This document shows positions 10,984-23,215 of a DNA stretch of 64,000 nucleotides, piece after piece; the first letter of the stretch is position 1, and each line of letters opens with the position of its first letter. Origin of the DNA: Girardinichthys multiradiatus (lineage: Eukaryota; Chordata; Actinopteri; Cyprinodontiformes; Goodeidae); NCBI RefSeq assembly GCF_021462225.1, contig NC_061794.1, forward strand, positions 16,385,784 to 16,449,783, in the 5' to 3' direction. The position numbers and the translations under genes were made by a program. The notes below the pieces were generated by a model. It saw only the letters and a program-made list of their open reading frames with translations. It searched no databases and had not been told where the DNA came from.

Positions 10984-11973
10984 TCAATTCGTCTTGGGAA
11001 AGACATACAAGTCCTGCACAGTGGTCAGAGGGATTTTGAGCCATTCTTCTTGCAGGATAGTGGCCAGGTCACTACGTGATACTGGTGGAGGAAAACGTTT
11101 CCTGACTCGCTCCTCCAAAACACCCCAAAGTGCCTCAATAATATTTAGATCTGGTGACTGTGCAGGCCATGGGAGATGTTCAACTTCACTTTCATGTTCA
11201 TCAAACCAATCTTTCACCAGTCTTGCTGTGTGTATTGGTGCATTGTCATCCTGATACACAGCACTGCCTTCAGGATACAATGTTTGAACCATTGGATGCA
11301 CATGGTCCTCAAGAATGGTTCGGTAGTCTTTGGCAGTCACCCGCCCATCTAGCACAAGTATTGGGCCAAGGGAATGCCATGATATGGCAGCCCAAACCAT
11401 CACTGATCCACCCCCATGCTTCACTGTGGGCATGCAACAGTCTGGGTGGTACGCTTCTTTGGGGCTTCTCCACACCATAACTGTCCTGGATGTGGGGAAA
11501 ACAGTAAAGGTGGACTCATCAGAGAACAATACATGTTTCACATTGTCCACAGCCCAAGATTTGTGCTCCTTGCACCATTGAAACCAACGTTTGGCATTGG
11601 CATGAGTGACCAAAGGTTTGGCTATAGCAGCCCGGCCATGTATATTGACCCTGTGGAGCTCCCGACGAACAGTTCTGGTGGAAACAGGAGAGTTGAGGTG
11701 CACATTTAATTCTGCCGTGATTTGGGCAGCCGTGACTTTATGTCTTTTGGATACAATCCGGGTTAGCACCCAAACATCCCTTTCAGACAGCTTCCTCTTG
11801 CGTCCACAGTTAATCCTGTTGGATGTGGTTCGTCCTTCTTGGTGGTATGCTGACATTACCCTGGATACCGTGGCTCTTGATACATCACAAAGACTTGCTG
11901 TCTTGGTCACAGATGCGCCAGCAAGACGTGCACCAACAATTTGTCCTCTTTTGAACTCTGGTATGTCACCCAT
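10984..11973 (-). CDS. Tc1/mariner transposase, 329 aa, C-terminus frameshifted
   Basis: This is a DDE transposase that cuts and reinserts the element at TA sites, acting in the nucleus on the 31-bp ends. Residues 1-110 hold the paired-type helix-turn-helix DNA-binding region (FKRGQIVGARLAG; RATVSRVM), with a GRKR motif at 57-60. The catalytic domain has Asp152 (FSDES), Asp243 (QDDNAPIH) and Glu280 (SPDLNIIEALW), a 36-residue spacing. The GGGSVMVW motif is at 187-194. A one-base excess in a T run near 10999-11001 changes the last residues to FPKTN. Without it the frame would run on to about 10944, giving roughly 342 residues, the usual family length. The catalytic core is intact, so residual activity cannot be excluded. 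Confidence 0.92.
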   Translation of the reverse strand: MGDIPEFKRGQIVGARLAGASVTKTASLCDVSRATVSRVMSAYHQEGRTTSNRINCGRKRKLSERDVWVLTRIVSKRHKVTAAQITAELNVHLNSPVSTRTVRRELHRVNIHGRAAIAKPLVTHANAKRWFQWCKEHKSWAVDNVKHVLFSDESTFTVFPTSRTVMVWRSPKEAYHPDCCMPTVKHGGGSVMVWAAISWHSLGPILVLDGRVTAKDYRTILEDHVHPMVQTLYPEGSAVYQDDNAPIHTARLVKDWFDEHESEVEHLPWPAQSPDLNIIEALWGVLEERVRKRFPPPVSRSDLATILQEEWLKIPLTTVQDLYVFPKTN

Positions 11974-12128
11974 AATGTTGTGTGCATTTCAATATTTTGA
12001 GCAAAACTGTGCTCTTACCCTGCTAATTGAACCTTCACACTCTGCTCTTACTGGTGCAATGTGCAATCAATGAAGACTGGCTACCAGGCTGGTCCAATTT
12101 AGCCATGAAACCTCCCACACTAAAATGA

Positions 12129-12159
12129 CAGGTGTTTTAGTTTCATTGTCCAACCCCTG
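12129..12159 (-). repeat. Right terminal inverted repeat of the Tc1/mariner element
   Basis: Partner of 10892-10922, with a single mismatch (A for G) at the 22nd position from the outer end. It is followed by TA. Confidence 0.95.
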
Positions 12160-12182
12160 TATATACACATATAAACTAGTGA

Positions 12183-12884
12183 AGTGGCTGGGAAGATCAG
12201 CTCCTCCAAATCCGAAGCCATGGTTCTCGACCGGGGTGGCTTGTCCTCTTCAGGTTGGAGGGAAGTTCCTGCTTCAAGTGGAGGAGTTTAAGTATCTCGG
12301 GGTCTTGTTCATGAGTGAGGGAAGAATGGAGCGGGAGATCAACAGACAGATCGGTGCGGCTGCCGCAGTAATGGGGGTGCTGTGCCGGTCGGTTGTGGTG
12401 AAGAGAGCTGAGCCGAAAAGCGAAGCTCACGATTTACTGGTCGGTCTACGTTCCTACACCTATGGCCATGAACTTTAGGTCATGACCGAAAGAACAAGAT
12501 CCCGGATACAAGCGGCTGAAATGAGCTTCCTCAGCAGGATGGCCGGGCACTCCCTTAGAGATAGGGTGAGGAGCCTTCCGGGAGGAGCTTGGAATAGAGT
12601 CACTGCTTCTCCACATCCAGAGGAGTCAGTTGAGGTGGCTCGGGCATCTGTATTGGATGCCTCCTGGATGCCTACCTCAGGAGGTGTTCCAGGCACGTCC
12701 CACCGGGGGGCGGCCCAGGACACGCCGGGGGGACTATGTCTCTCGGCTGGCATGGGAGCGCCTTGGGCTCCACCCGGAGGAGCTGGAGGAGGTGTCTGGA
12801 GAGAGGGACGTCTGAGCGTCTCTGCTGAGTTTGCTGCCCCCGCAACCTGGTCCCGGATAAAGCGGAAGACGTTGAGTACGAGCA
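12183..12884 (+). mobile_element. LINE 3' end, 5'-truncated
   Basis: Frames on the plus strand give FKYLGVLFMSEGRMEREINR, TERTRSRIQAAEMSFLSRMA, and further on GGRPRTRRGDYVSRLAWERL. These are the C-terminal part of a fish non-LTR retrotransposon ORF2, after the reverse transcriptase. The pieces lie in several frames (12125-12478, 12482-12910, 12630-12815), so indels have broken it. It ends with CGGATAAAGCGGAAGACG and a short GAGTACGAG tail. A second 3' end of the same family is at 28122-28301 on the minus strand. I do not name the clade. The DNA is much more GC-rich than its surroundings. Confidence 0.8.
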
Positions 12885-12887
12885 TAT

Positions 12888-12918
12888 ACACTACTGGTCA
12901 AAAGTTTTAGAAGTTTTA
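12888..12918 (+). repeat. Possible Tc1 terminal repeat remnant
   Basis: ACACTACTGGTCAAAAGTTT at the start matches the end-type of another fish Tc1/mariner family, and it is preceded by TA. Only about 30 bases resemble it. No matching partner end was found downstream. Confidence 0.35.
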
Positions 12919-15834
12919 AGAGCATGTAAATAAGCTAGATTCAAACATTTTGATGCTGTGTGACAATTAATTTAATTTTGCTAAGTTTTATCATCATGTT
13001 TTACACATTTCTGAATCCAGTCTCAATTCTATCATCAGTTAATTTCTCTCCAATTCATTACTAGCAGTGTATTTGTTTTGTTTTTTTGTTGTTTGTTTTA
13101 ACAACCAATCACAGCTCAGATCTTGTTCTGAAAAAAAAGCAAATGTAAGCACTGTCAGGCTATGCTAACAAAAACCCTCTTTGGTGTGGATGCTATTGCT
13201 AAGTGAAAACAACCTAAAGTTAGCCATTTTCAGTATATGTGAAGTGTTAAAAGATGAAGTCTATGTTTCTACAGAGGCATTTCAGTCTTTCATTCAGGCT
13301 GTTATAGTTAGACTTCTAAGGGGGCTGGTCAGTTTACTGCGTTCTTCAAGGAAAACACAGGTAGTCTGATGTTTGTTATGAAATCTAATTATGCTCATCA
13401 CAATTATAAGATGCTAAACACAGTTTAAAATGTTTTTAAATTGGGAAGGCTAAATAGTGAAAGTTCTCAAAGAGAAATCGGAATCAGAGCTTTGCAAAAA
13501 ACTGAGATTGGAAGTTGGCCAGAAATCTGTGACTGGCACATCTCTATTGTAAATGTTTCCTTGTAAATCAATCAAGCATCGTTTACCTACATACTGCTTG
13601 TCGTAGTTTGAGCAACAAACCTCAGCCTTAGTTAGAATTATCTAGAAGTCTGAAACAAGTTTAGCAAATATTTACTATCATCCATCATTACATTAAATCA
13701 GAAGAAAAGGCCTGGGGCTTAGCTGAAGACAAATATTGCCACTTGATGGTGCCACCACCGTGCTTTGCTGTGGACTGCTGTTCACCATTTGATGACAGGT
13801 ACTGACGTTGCCAAACATGCAGTTTTAATGTGGAGGGGGAAAAAAGAGGTCAATTTGTGTTTCATCTAACTTGCAAACAAACCTTACAATCACATTATCT
13901 GCTTGAAGGAGATGGAAATATCAAAAACGTTCCTACATTTTTTAGGAGCATGATACACCAATAATAGCTAATGATTTGCTTATCAGTATATACAGTAAAT
14001 ATGAAGAAATGCTGCATTTGCTAATAATATAGGATGCATTTTTTTGGTAAATTACTTTGATAAATCTCAATAAAGTTAAAAGGTTCCTTTGGTGCCACTT
14101 ATAACTACAATTGTATAATGCAAGAGGGTGAAAACCTTCCTATTTAAATCAAGAGCAGTATGAAACTTTAATCACTTCAAAGCTCCATTCCCAAGCATTT
14201 AAAAGGTGTTAAAGAAGAGGTGATGCAATATGGTTGTAACAAAAGTGATCTAAAGGCCTGTTCAGAACTAAGAGAAGATGTTGTAAACTGTGTATCTGAC
14301 TAAAACCACAAAATGTTGATTTTTTTTTTTGTTTCTCTTGATATTTATATATCATATATATGACACATATGGATTTCTATTTAATAGCTGTTGCAAAATT
14401 TTGAGCAGGCCTCATTTTCTTTCTGACATTAAGCTATGAATGGATCTGAACACTCATTTGTATAAAACATGCCATTTGCACCATTCAGTATTATGTGTAT
14501 GAAAATTACAGCAAAGAATGAGCTAAAGTTTATAAAATGAGAAGCTGATTAATTACTAAATACTAAAAATCATATCAGTAAATAGTTCTCTGGGTTCAAA
14601 GCTAATTAAAATTTTAATAATGTACTCAATAGAACAGACTGAATAAGAGATTAAAAAAAGTATACTTGCTGGTCTATGGGAGGACAGCAACTCATCTTTT
14701 ATCCTTAAGTAATGAATATGGAGTAATAAAACCATGCATTGATATGGTCACAAACATACAAAGCAATCTCAAAACCAACTAGTGATTACACGTAAAGGGG
14801 TGCCGAATTCATATATTTTATTAATGATGCACACATAATTGTGTTCTTTGTTTTAAACAGCTGCTTTTCAGTCAGATAAGATTGTGGCAATCATTCACAG
14901 CCTCAGGCCATTCTGTTTTTCTGTCTGGAAATTCATTAAATGTTGCCTTAATGGATCTGATTATAATTCTTCACTGAGGCCTTGTTCAGACCTGACATTG
15001 TAGCTCTGTACTGATTTAGTTACAAGTGGGCAGTTTTAAGCAGGACTGTTCAAATCTGGCAGTAAAATCCAGTAAACAGGCGTGCCAGTTCCCCATTGAT
15101 CATACATGCATAAAAGCAATAGAAAACGTGAAACTGGCATATTTGTTTGTCTTGTGCTTGTGCATTCCCATTTCGAATGCTCCCCTGGGACACTGCCCAT
15201 GTGGCCCATATCAAAAACATCACTAATTTTAATACACAGACACACTGAGAGTAAATAAAAATAAATGCCTTCCAGGATGGCAGTGGTGTAAATGGCACAC
15301 ATCAGTTGGCACCTTAAACATCCTGCATGTGTGTTGCTGAAATGCACCGATACTAAGCAGGTTACTGGACTTCATCCAAGAATAGTTTTAGCATAAGCTT
15401 CGATGCTTCTGAATGGAAAAGGTTCAAAAATGATCACTGAGCATCTTGACATGCAGTCTCCAGACAGCAGTAGTGTGGGTTGTTTATTTTAATACATTTT
15501 TAAATTAATAATTCATTCTTCTTCTTTTTTCAACATTCGGTGTATGCTATTACATAATAGGGGTATGTATTGTTTAATGTGTGTTGCACTTAAGAATCTT
15601 CTTTATGTATTCAAGACAACCAATGAGTTTCACCTGAAGATGTTTTAAATACAAGTCAGCTAAATATAGGTTGTTTACAGGATGGTATTTTTAAATTTTT
15701 TAACAGATGCCTAGAGTGGGCAAAGACCAGAAAAAAGAAAACTGAATAATCCCAGCCCAGATTTAGTAGCACTTTTCAAATTGCCATGCTTTTTGCGCAT
15801 AATATTATTAATTTTTGTCATTCTTCTTTAAAGA
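12919..15834. other. Anonymous AT-rich DNA
   Basis: No gene recognised. Near 13745-13800, GCCACCACCGTGCTTTGCTG recalls reverse-strand Tc1 transposase sequence, but it is isolated. The overlapping minus-strand frames at 15036-15347 have no family resemblance. Confidence 0.45.
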
Positions 15835-15930
15835 GTAATACTATAAGTCTGACAAACTAACATTAGCTGGTTAATTAGTCTGTTTGCTAGGGTAACAAGC
15901 CAGCATTCACCTGCTTAACGGACATGCTGC
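15835..15930 (-). repeat. Dispersed repeat, family A, reverse copy
   Basis: Read on the minus strand, blocks such as GCTGGCTTGTTACCCTAGCAA, ACTAATTAACCAGCTAA and GTTAGTTTGTC line up in order with 63220-63310. They also line up, more weakly, with 385-435. It has no coding content. Confidence 0.4.
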
Positions 15931-16856
15931 TTGTATCTTACCAGCTGTAGTTTCAAACCTTAATAGCAGTGATAGGTGGCACTCCTTTAGTTTCCACATC
16001 ATGATTTTCTGCAGCTCAGGCTGCACACTGCTGCTCTACTGAGCTGGAGAAAAATCTACTCACCCCCACACTTTCTCGTTAAAATGACTTTAAACCATCA
16101 GAACGGCACTTCAAAGTTTTAGCAGATTCTTAAATCATTTAAAAACCTTAGTGTGCTATGATACCAGTAACTGGTCCATGCCCAGCTACATTGTATGTAT
16201 CAAGCCAGTTCAGATTTACCAGAGTCGCATCTTTTTTAAGGTAATCTTAATTGGTGCTTAATCAAGGGTGTTGCCAGAGAAATTTCTTAACTGTTTCTAA
16301 AAAACTAGGTCATAGCCTCATCATTGCTTTACTATAAAAGCCTTATCCTTGTAAATGTTTGATTCTTCAATCTGTTTGTGGAGAATCAAAGTGAAAAGAG
16401 ACAGTTTAACTTCACAAATCATATTTTTTCCCTGCAGACAGATTCTGTAATAGCACTATCTTCATTTATTAGCGCTGTTTTAAACAAAAAGTGATGTTTG
16501 TGAATGCTTCACTATTCAAATCAGCTGATCTCTTATACTGTACAATACCAGCAGCAATGGTAAAGCAAAGGTAAACACAACGTTAAGAGAAGAATTAATT
16601 ATCATGATCTGCTGATGTTTTACTGGTTTGGTGGATAACTAACTGAAAATACCTCATTTGGAGTCTTCTACCCTTTTATAACAGTTCACACAGCAATAAG
16701 TGTTGTTGTCAATGCAACCTAGTGGTGATGAGAGATGGTGCATTTACATTTTTTTAATTTCCAACCAGTTGGCCACTGGTATGGGCTGGTCAAGTTGAAA
16801 ATTGGACAAATTCTCACTGAATCACTGTTAAACATTTTGAAATAAAAAGATCAGGA
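15931..16856. other. Anonymous DNA, no gene seen
   Basis: No open frame or element recognised. Ordinary AT-rich sequence. Confidence 0.45.
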
Positions 16857-16883
16857 CATTCCTATCAGTGACTGATAGGAATG
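16857..16883. repeat. Palindrome with 13-bp arms
   Basis: CATTCCTATCAGT is followed by one base and its exact reverse complement. No adjacent element explains it. Confidence 0.85.
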
Positions 16884-16899
16884 GTACAGATAAAAGTAG

Positions 16900-17060
16900 C
16901 GGATAGGGTTGTCTAATTAATCGTTATTTTGATAAAATTAATACTAAAAAGCAAAGAATCTTTTAAAGATACATAGTTGCTTCAACATCAGTCCAAACTG
17001 AGCCATTTTCATCTCCTAAAGTTGGCAAACAACTTTAAATAGTAGCCCTGCAGACACAAA
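16900..17060 (+). repeat. Dispersed repeat, family D, copy 1
   Basis: The GTCCAAACTGAGCCATTTTC block with TCTCCTAAAGTTGGCAA matches 26927-26965 (GTACAAACTGGGCCATTATC, then TCTTCCCAAGTTGGTTA). Both copies are followed at a similar distance by a CAGCAGTCCTGACCACACTC / AGTAGCCCTGCAGACACAAA type segment. Family not identified. Confidence 0.4.
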
Positions 17061-17124
17061 GACACCCAGACCTCTCCCTTCATATAAAGTCTCACTTGAA
17101 CAAAAATGGCTGAGAATCGGTGAG

Positions 17125-17142
17125 CTGCTGCTGCTGCTGCTG
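17125..17142 (+). repeat. (CTG)6 trinucleotide run
   Basis: Six CTG units followed by GTGG. On the minus strand they would code Gln repeats, but the frame that does so (17092-17448) shows nothing else gene-like. Confidence 0.9.
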
Positions 17143-18480
17143 GTGGAAGTTCAAAACTCTGTTAACATGGTAAGTAGATCCAGAGAACGGCCTTTGTGCC
17201 CCCTGTTTTGTTGAAATGACAAAAGTGTTGTTTGGAGGCATTTTACCTATGAAGCTGACGAGCAGGAAAATCCAAAGCATGCTGATAACCTTATATGCTA
17301 GCTGTGCCAAAGAGTGGAGGCTACAAGGCAGAGTACAACCCTTAAAGACTGAATATATCAGCATGATACTGATCTTTGTCTTACACTTTAAAGAAAAACT
17401 GTTTGTATTAAGGAGATCCTCGTCTTTGCTGTAAAAATAGTTTTTCAATTAATATACAACTGAATCCAAGGTACACGCTACCAAAAAGGATATTAATCTC
17501 TTATTACCATAAAGGAAAGAAACACTTTTACTTTTTTATTGGCTGCTGAATTTCTCACTAACTAATGATTTGCCCTAATTAATAACATAAAAAATAAACA
17601 CAGTAATTAGTTATATTTTTCTGATCTTTATTAACAACTCTTTGCATTCAAAAAAAGGTTGCTGCTGTATTCAAAATGATATATATTTTTCTTAGAATTC
17701 ATATCGGGTTTGAAAGTTTTGTATTGTGACGACGTAAATAATATTTAATCTTACCATTTATCTAGAGGTCATTCAAAATATCAATATTTTTATACAAAGA
17801 TTCAGAAAAATCGTCTTTGGTATAGAGCCCAAAATGGTGCATACAAACATGACATCTTTAGCTGATTATTCCTGACACAACCAGACTGGTGGTGATGTGG
17901 AAAACACGTAGGGAACTCATTGCATGGGAGCTCCCCCTGATGGCAACAGAGAAAGAGAGAGAGACAGCGAATGGAAGAACACACACCTACCCACACACAC
18001 TGCAGAGTGAGAGGTATTACAGTTTGGCTGACACTGCGGGTCTGAACTAAAAGATTCGCTTTGTGAAAGCACCTCTATTGTAGCTCCTGCAGTGACAGTA
18101 TCTAGCAGGAATGTGAAGCTAACTGGTCTTTTTTTCTGCACACAATAGATACCATCAGATTCAGCAGGACATCAGCCACTGAGTTTATAGCTGATGAACA
18201 AAAAAGGAGAGAATCTGCAAAGGGGAAACCCGCATCTTTTCTCCTTACATCTGAAACTACGATATGCATAAGAAGGTTGAAAAGAGAGAGGAAAGAAAAA
18301 CTTTTATTTTAGTGTCGAATTTATGTAGCTTTTAAGTTGCTTGTGCTGCTTTCAAATGAATTTAGGGTTTCTTTGAGGGAGAAAAGGAAGCTTTCTTTTT
18401 AATTTAACTTCAAATTAAGACTGTAATGAAAATTTTAAAAAATAACTTTTGATTGAAGGCTTAAAGGTGACGGTTGCAAC
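17143..18480. other. Anonymous AT-rich DNA
   Basis: No gene recognised. Minus-strand frames at 17802-17996 and 17917-18141 overlap each other and look random. Confidence 0.45.
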
Positions 18481-19660
18481 TTTAAATCTCTGCTGTGTGT
18501 TCTGAGAGAGAACTAGTCGCTTTAGTCTTCCCCTTTAAGAAAGCTACATAAAAATCAATCTGCACTTCGTGTGTGTGTGGTTTTGTGTTGGAGGGGGGTT
18601 CCTTCCAAGGAGTTAGAGAAGGAGAAAAAAACTGCTCACAGCACTGTTTGAACTGCTCTGTTAATCCTCAGCGCTCCTCAGGTGGGCTCGTCCCCATGGA
18701 AGCAGAGGAGGCTCTTCAGTGTGTGCTTTGGGGAAGGAGGTCAATAATCTGCGAGAGCATGGAGGAACGGCGGGTAGTATCGGAACGAAGAATGTGTGTG
18801 TGCGTCCTGTCAGAAAAATAGGCGTTGCTGTGAAGCTGAATCACAATGAAGGCGGATGTGGACACGATTTGAAACCGGAACACAGCTCTTCAGAAAAAGT
18901 ACTTAAGGGAAGAATGGGGGGGAGAATGGGAAAATTAATTAGAAGTAATAGAAGAAGGAAGTTTTTGGAAGGTGTTAGGGAGGGAAAACATACTTAAAAT
19001 GAGAGGGAAAGTTGCAATAAATGAAGAATAAGTGGGAGAATAGGGGGAAGGGAAAAAACATGAAGTACACTGAGTGATTTGGGTAAAGTAAGATGGAGGG
19101 AGGGAGCAGAGGAGGAGTCAGAGAAATGTTCTTTGATCTCTGTCTCATTTAAGTGGAAACGGGAAGGAATCACAAAAGTGTGTGTCTGTGTGTGTGTTTG
19201 GTGCATGTGCTGATCCAACAGGCCTCCGTCCTGGTATGTCAAATCCTTGGATGGAGTGAAAAGAGGCAGACTGACGGGTGTGTGTGTGCGTGTGCATGCG
19301 TGTGTGTGTGTGTTCTCACATGTACTGTATGTGTGCGCTGAAGCCAAGGCGGATGTTTAGTGAGCTCAGCAGCCGTGTCAGAGTAAGGACAAGGAGAGAG
19401 AGGGAGAGGTGAGTGAAACGGGGAGAATAAGGATGGAAAAAAAGTGTGTCCCAGGAATTTACAAATGAAAAGAGAAGGTTTTTCTCTTAATGCGATTAAA
19501 TTTTTCCATTTCACCGCTTCCCCAGCCGACAGTTTCAGCTCTTTAGGAGCACAGAACGGCAACGCAATGCTGTCTCTGAGATGGGACGACGGGGGTTGGG
19601 GGTGATGGGGTCTAAACCCTGAGGGGAATGAAAGAAATGCTGGCACTACTTTTTGTAAAC
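18481..19660. other. G/GA-rich unexplained region
   Basis: Less AT-rich than its surroundings, with many GGAGGGAGG/GGGAAGG runs, a (GT)n array and CCCTTTAAGAAAG. The open frames here (18573-18821, 18719-18997, 19239-19754 minus) are biased by purine or GT repeats. It could be the regulatory or 5' region of a host gene lying outside or reading through the window. I see no splice-consistent coding exon to support that. Confidence 0.3.
19277..19313 (+). repeat. (GT)n microsatellite
   Basis: GT dinucleotide run with GC and CATGC interruptions. Confidence 0.92.
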
Positions 19661-22600
19661 CACTTTGTCTTATTTGTCTTGTTAACAGCCAATGTATTGA
19701 TTCAAGCTTAGAAATTAAGTACAAAAACGGACAGAAAGACAAATATGAAGACATAAAAGGTGAATAATAAAAAGGTTTAAGACTGGATAATTCAAGCTTT
19801 GATCATTTACATTATTAGATTTATTAAAACCAGGGTGAAATATGTATACTAAACACATGGATTTTAGTTCTTTATTTTCTGGATAACAGAATACACAGTG
19901 CTTGCAGCAGATACATTTTAGCCATTTTAAACATGCTAAATAGTAAATGGATCACTTTTCTTGTCATGTTGATAATGTTTTTACACAAAAATGCCTTTTA
20001 CACATGCATATTGTACAGTTGTTATTTAGTGTCCACCCGTTCTTATTGCCTTTATAGTTAAATACATGTCTTATTTGGTTTTATAAGGGCCACAGTAGAG
20101 GCCCAAAGAGCTACAGGTGCAGACCCCTGCAACTGAACTTTTCTGGTGATGTAGAAAGTGCACAGCCTATTCATCTGAAATGTTTTGATTAAAAATCATT
20201 CTGTTTCCATTCACCAATTCACCAACAAGACAAATATATAAGAATCCCATCAAATTTGCCACTATTTTCTCATTTTCTGTCTCTCAAAAGTAGTCTTTTT
20301 ACACATTTTGGTATTATACTTACTTGTTTTGCTGCTTCTGCTTCGTTGTTTTGCTGTCTGGCTGTTTTGTTTCTTCTGAAGTGTCCGAAATAAAGTAGGT
20401 AAATTGTTACTGAACAGGCAGTTGCATTTGGTCTAAACCTAGATGAAGTATATAATCTAAATCAAAACTATGCATAGACGTAACAGTGATTCATGTCTAA
20501 ATGACGTCTACGTTGAATTTCAACGTGGAAATTTGTTCTATTGCTCAGTGGGATTTAAAATTCCTTTATGTGTTTTGGCAAATAGATAAAACTAAAAATT
20601 CATAAAACTAATCCAGCTGAGGTTTGATCTTTCTCAGCATTTATACAAGGTGACAAAATGCAAACTAAACTAATTAAAAACTGAGGAAGAACACTTTAGT
20701 TTAATGCCTACAGGAAGCTGCGAAGCAAATGTCATCTTCTGCAAAGTTAGGTAGTTACTGTGTTTTCACAGATCTTATATAGTGCTGTCACTCTGAAAAC
20801 TTTTTTTTTCAATAGAGTACCCAAAATCCAGCTACACAAACAATTTGGAAGGGGATTTCTTGATTCCCCAACCCCACAAACAGTATTAATTAGTTAACTC
20901 CGTTAACACAACAGAGCAGCTCAAGAACTACTTCTCTTTCTAGTTAAAAATAAGAGTTTCAAACATCTCAAACTCAAACTTGAATCTTTTACATCCACGA
21001 CCAGGGCAGGTCATTATGACAGCAAATGGGTAGCGCTTTGTGAGACAAACTTCACTTTGATGAGAAAAACTGACATTTAATATTGCGAGAACTTTACATA
21101 CCCCTTTTTACATGGGCAACATGTAGCCATCCGTTTGAGGTGTTTCCTTAATAGTCTGAGTTTGAGAAGCCAGATAGCCCTGGCCCATATCTGCCTAAAA
21201 GAATCATGAAACCCTTAATCTTTGGTATGAATGCACAACATTTTAGCTTATGGCGAAGGAGGACTGGAAATAAATACAGCATTAGACGTGGCATTGGTAG
21301 ATTAGGATAGAGCAGCCAACCTTTAGACTGTCGGGTCACCTAAGCCACTGCCATTGTTGATGACTACGACTTTTGAGTCTACAGCTAGGAAACAACCAAG
21401 CTTATATGGAACATAGCGTAACATAACTTCTTAAGGGAATGATCTGAGTACTAATCAGTGGATATGACCTTACCTGGAGTCCTGGGCAATTTCACTTGAA
21501 GAATCAGAGAGGCATTCTTATGGGGTATCCAAGCGAAGTCCATCACCTAAAACAATTCAAACCCAAAACTAATTTAGTAATTTCTAGCTAGTTTTACTCC
21601 TTTACATAACCACTAAGGCGCCACATTCCAGTGGCTTCATGACTTCATTCTAATACAAAATGCAAAACATGTTATCACATTTTTTAGGAATATATTAAGC
21701 AGGTGGAAATGTTTACTTAGCCTTTAAATTGCACACATCTCTTCCTGATCTCGCTTCTGAGGGAATTTTTGGAAAAACAGCTTTGATGTACTTTACAGCA
21801 AGACATGAAAGATCTGATGCCAACACTTGTATCTGATATTGGGGAAAAACACCTCTAGGGGTCCTGTGGAGTCCATACATTTTGAGAGAGTTATTCAAGA
21901 AAATTGAGTGAGATGTCAAACATCTGCAATAAATGTGTACACCACTTAGCATAAAGGAAAACCAACAGTATCAAAATATAACATTAGAGCCCTGATTCAC
22001 TTTCCCTGAAAACTTTGAATGATTGCCTACGTGATGATTTTTTTGTGTTCGTTTTAGTGTTGTAATTTTTTTTTATACATCACTGTTCAGTTGGGTTGCC
22101 ACAGAGGCTGTATTGGTTTTTTCACTCCCACTGATGGGCACTGAAAAGTGATGTGTGCCACTGGGAGAACTCACTGCACTGGAAACATATTTTCCTGTTG
22201 AATACACTCTTACTGGCTTGTAACTGCTCAAATGGGCATAAACCAACAAGGAAACAAAGACTTGATCTACTGAGGTTGTGATGAAGGAAAATAAAGATTG
22301 TTTTTTTGCAATAGCTTTGTGGGAAGTGATTGGTGATGTGTTACATGAAAAGACAATTCAGCTAATTCATAAACTCTTGAAGCACTGTTTTGCGCCTTCT
22401 ACATGACCTGCATGATGTTACTGCACAAGATCCAAGGCAAGAAAAGATTAGTCAAATTTATTCAAACCAAATACAAGAAACAGGAAAGATGAGGTGAGCT
22501 GGAAAGAAAGCACAGTTTAAATAAAAGCCTACTGAGAATTTCAAGAGGCTATGCAGTGTTATAAAGATACAGGCGAGTGATCCCCCATCTGTGTGTTTGA

Positions 22601-23215
22601 TGAAGAGGCTCAGCAGAAGCACGTCAACAGCAGACATGCAAAAACTTTCTGACAGATGCTGCTCGCTGGCGTCAGTCTGTAATTTGTTAAAGTGTTTTTG
22701 TATTTATGTATGCTGATTGCATGAAACATTTAAGCAGGGTGCCAGGAGACTGCTTTTGTCTCTACTTAATTTACAACAAACAATACAGAGATATGTTTTA
22801 GGGCATTTCATTAAAGGTAGCACCAGTGTGCCTCTGCAGGGGGGGAACAAAACAAGCTTAAGATCCTCTCACAGTGAGTAGCATGACGCCGCTGAAGTGC
22901 TCTGTAGCACAATGCATATTTGGTCAATTTCCCGTCCGTTTGTAGCTTTGGCCGCACTGCCCATCTCTGCTGTGCAGATACGAAACACTTGCCAGCAAAC
23001 AAGATGTTTTTTTTATTTGCTTTAAAGCACTGAAAAGGTCAGACAGAAGTTCCTTTCTTGAGCCCTGCATCTGTTAGCTCTTCATCTACCACAAAAAGGT
23101 AGTTATTTCTTAGGGAACCTCTTTTCCCCTGTGGATGCTGCTGTCACTTGCATATGTTGACCTTCTCATGGTGAACCTCTACCATGGGAAGAAGCTTGGT
23201 ACTGTCACTACAATC
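19661..23215. other. Anonymous AT-rich DNA
   Basis: No gene recognised. At about 21025-21095 the sequence GTAGCGCTTTGTGAGACAAA and the following 50 bases weakly match 34030-34095 (GTAGCGTTTTGGGATACAAG), suggesting another old dispersed repeat. A short imperfect palindrome lies at about 20507-20530. Frames at 21148-21339 and 21713-21952 (minus) are not convincing. Confidence 0.4.

Larger units (their letters stand above)
10892..12159 (-). mobile_element. Tc1/mariner transposon, nearly intact
   Basis: A 1268-bp element with both ends present. The 31-bp terminal inverted repeats at 10892-10922 and 12129-12159 differ at one position and begin CAGGGGTTGGACAATGAAAC. TA target duplications lie at 10890-10891 and 12160-12161, as required for Tc1/mariner insertion. 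It carries a single minus-strand transposase gene. The intact ends, complete gene and single frame lesion near the C-terminus suggest a much younger insertion than the other DNA transposons in this window. Confidence 0.95.

Noticed and set aside
11154..12073. Four plus-strand frames of 83-155 codons
   Set aside because: They are antisense to the Tc1/mariner transposase gene at 10984-11973 and its flanking end. No independent support.
13735..13850. Reverse-strand Tc1 transposase fragment
   Set aside because: Only one short block (GCCACCACCGTGCTTTGCTG) recalls such sequence, and no flanking end or second motif supports it.
19239..19754. 171-codon open frame on the minus strand
   Set aside because: Its C-terminal part is a translated (CA)n array (His-Thr repeats), and the rest has no domain or conserved pattern. 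It is probably a chance frame in purine-rich DNA.
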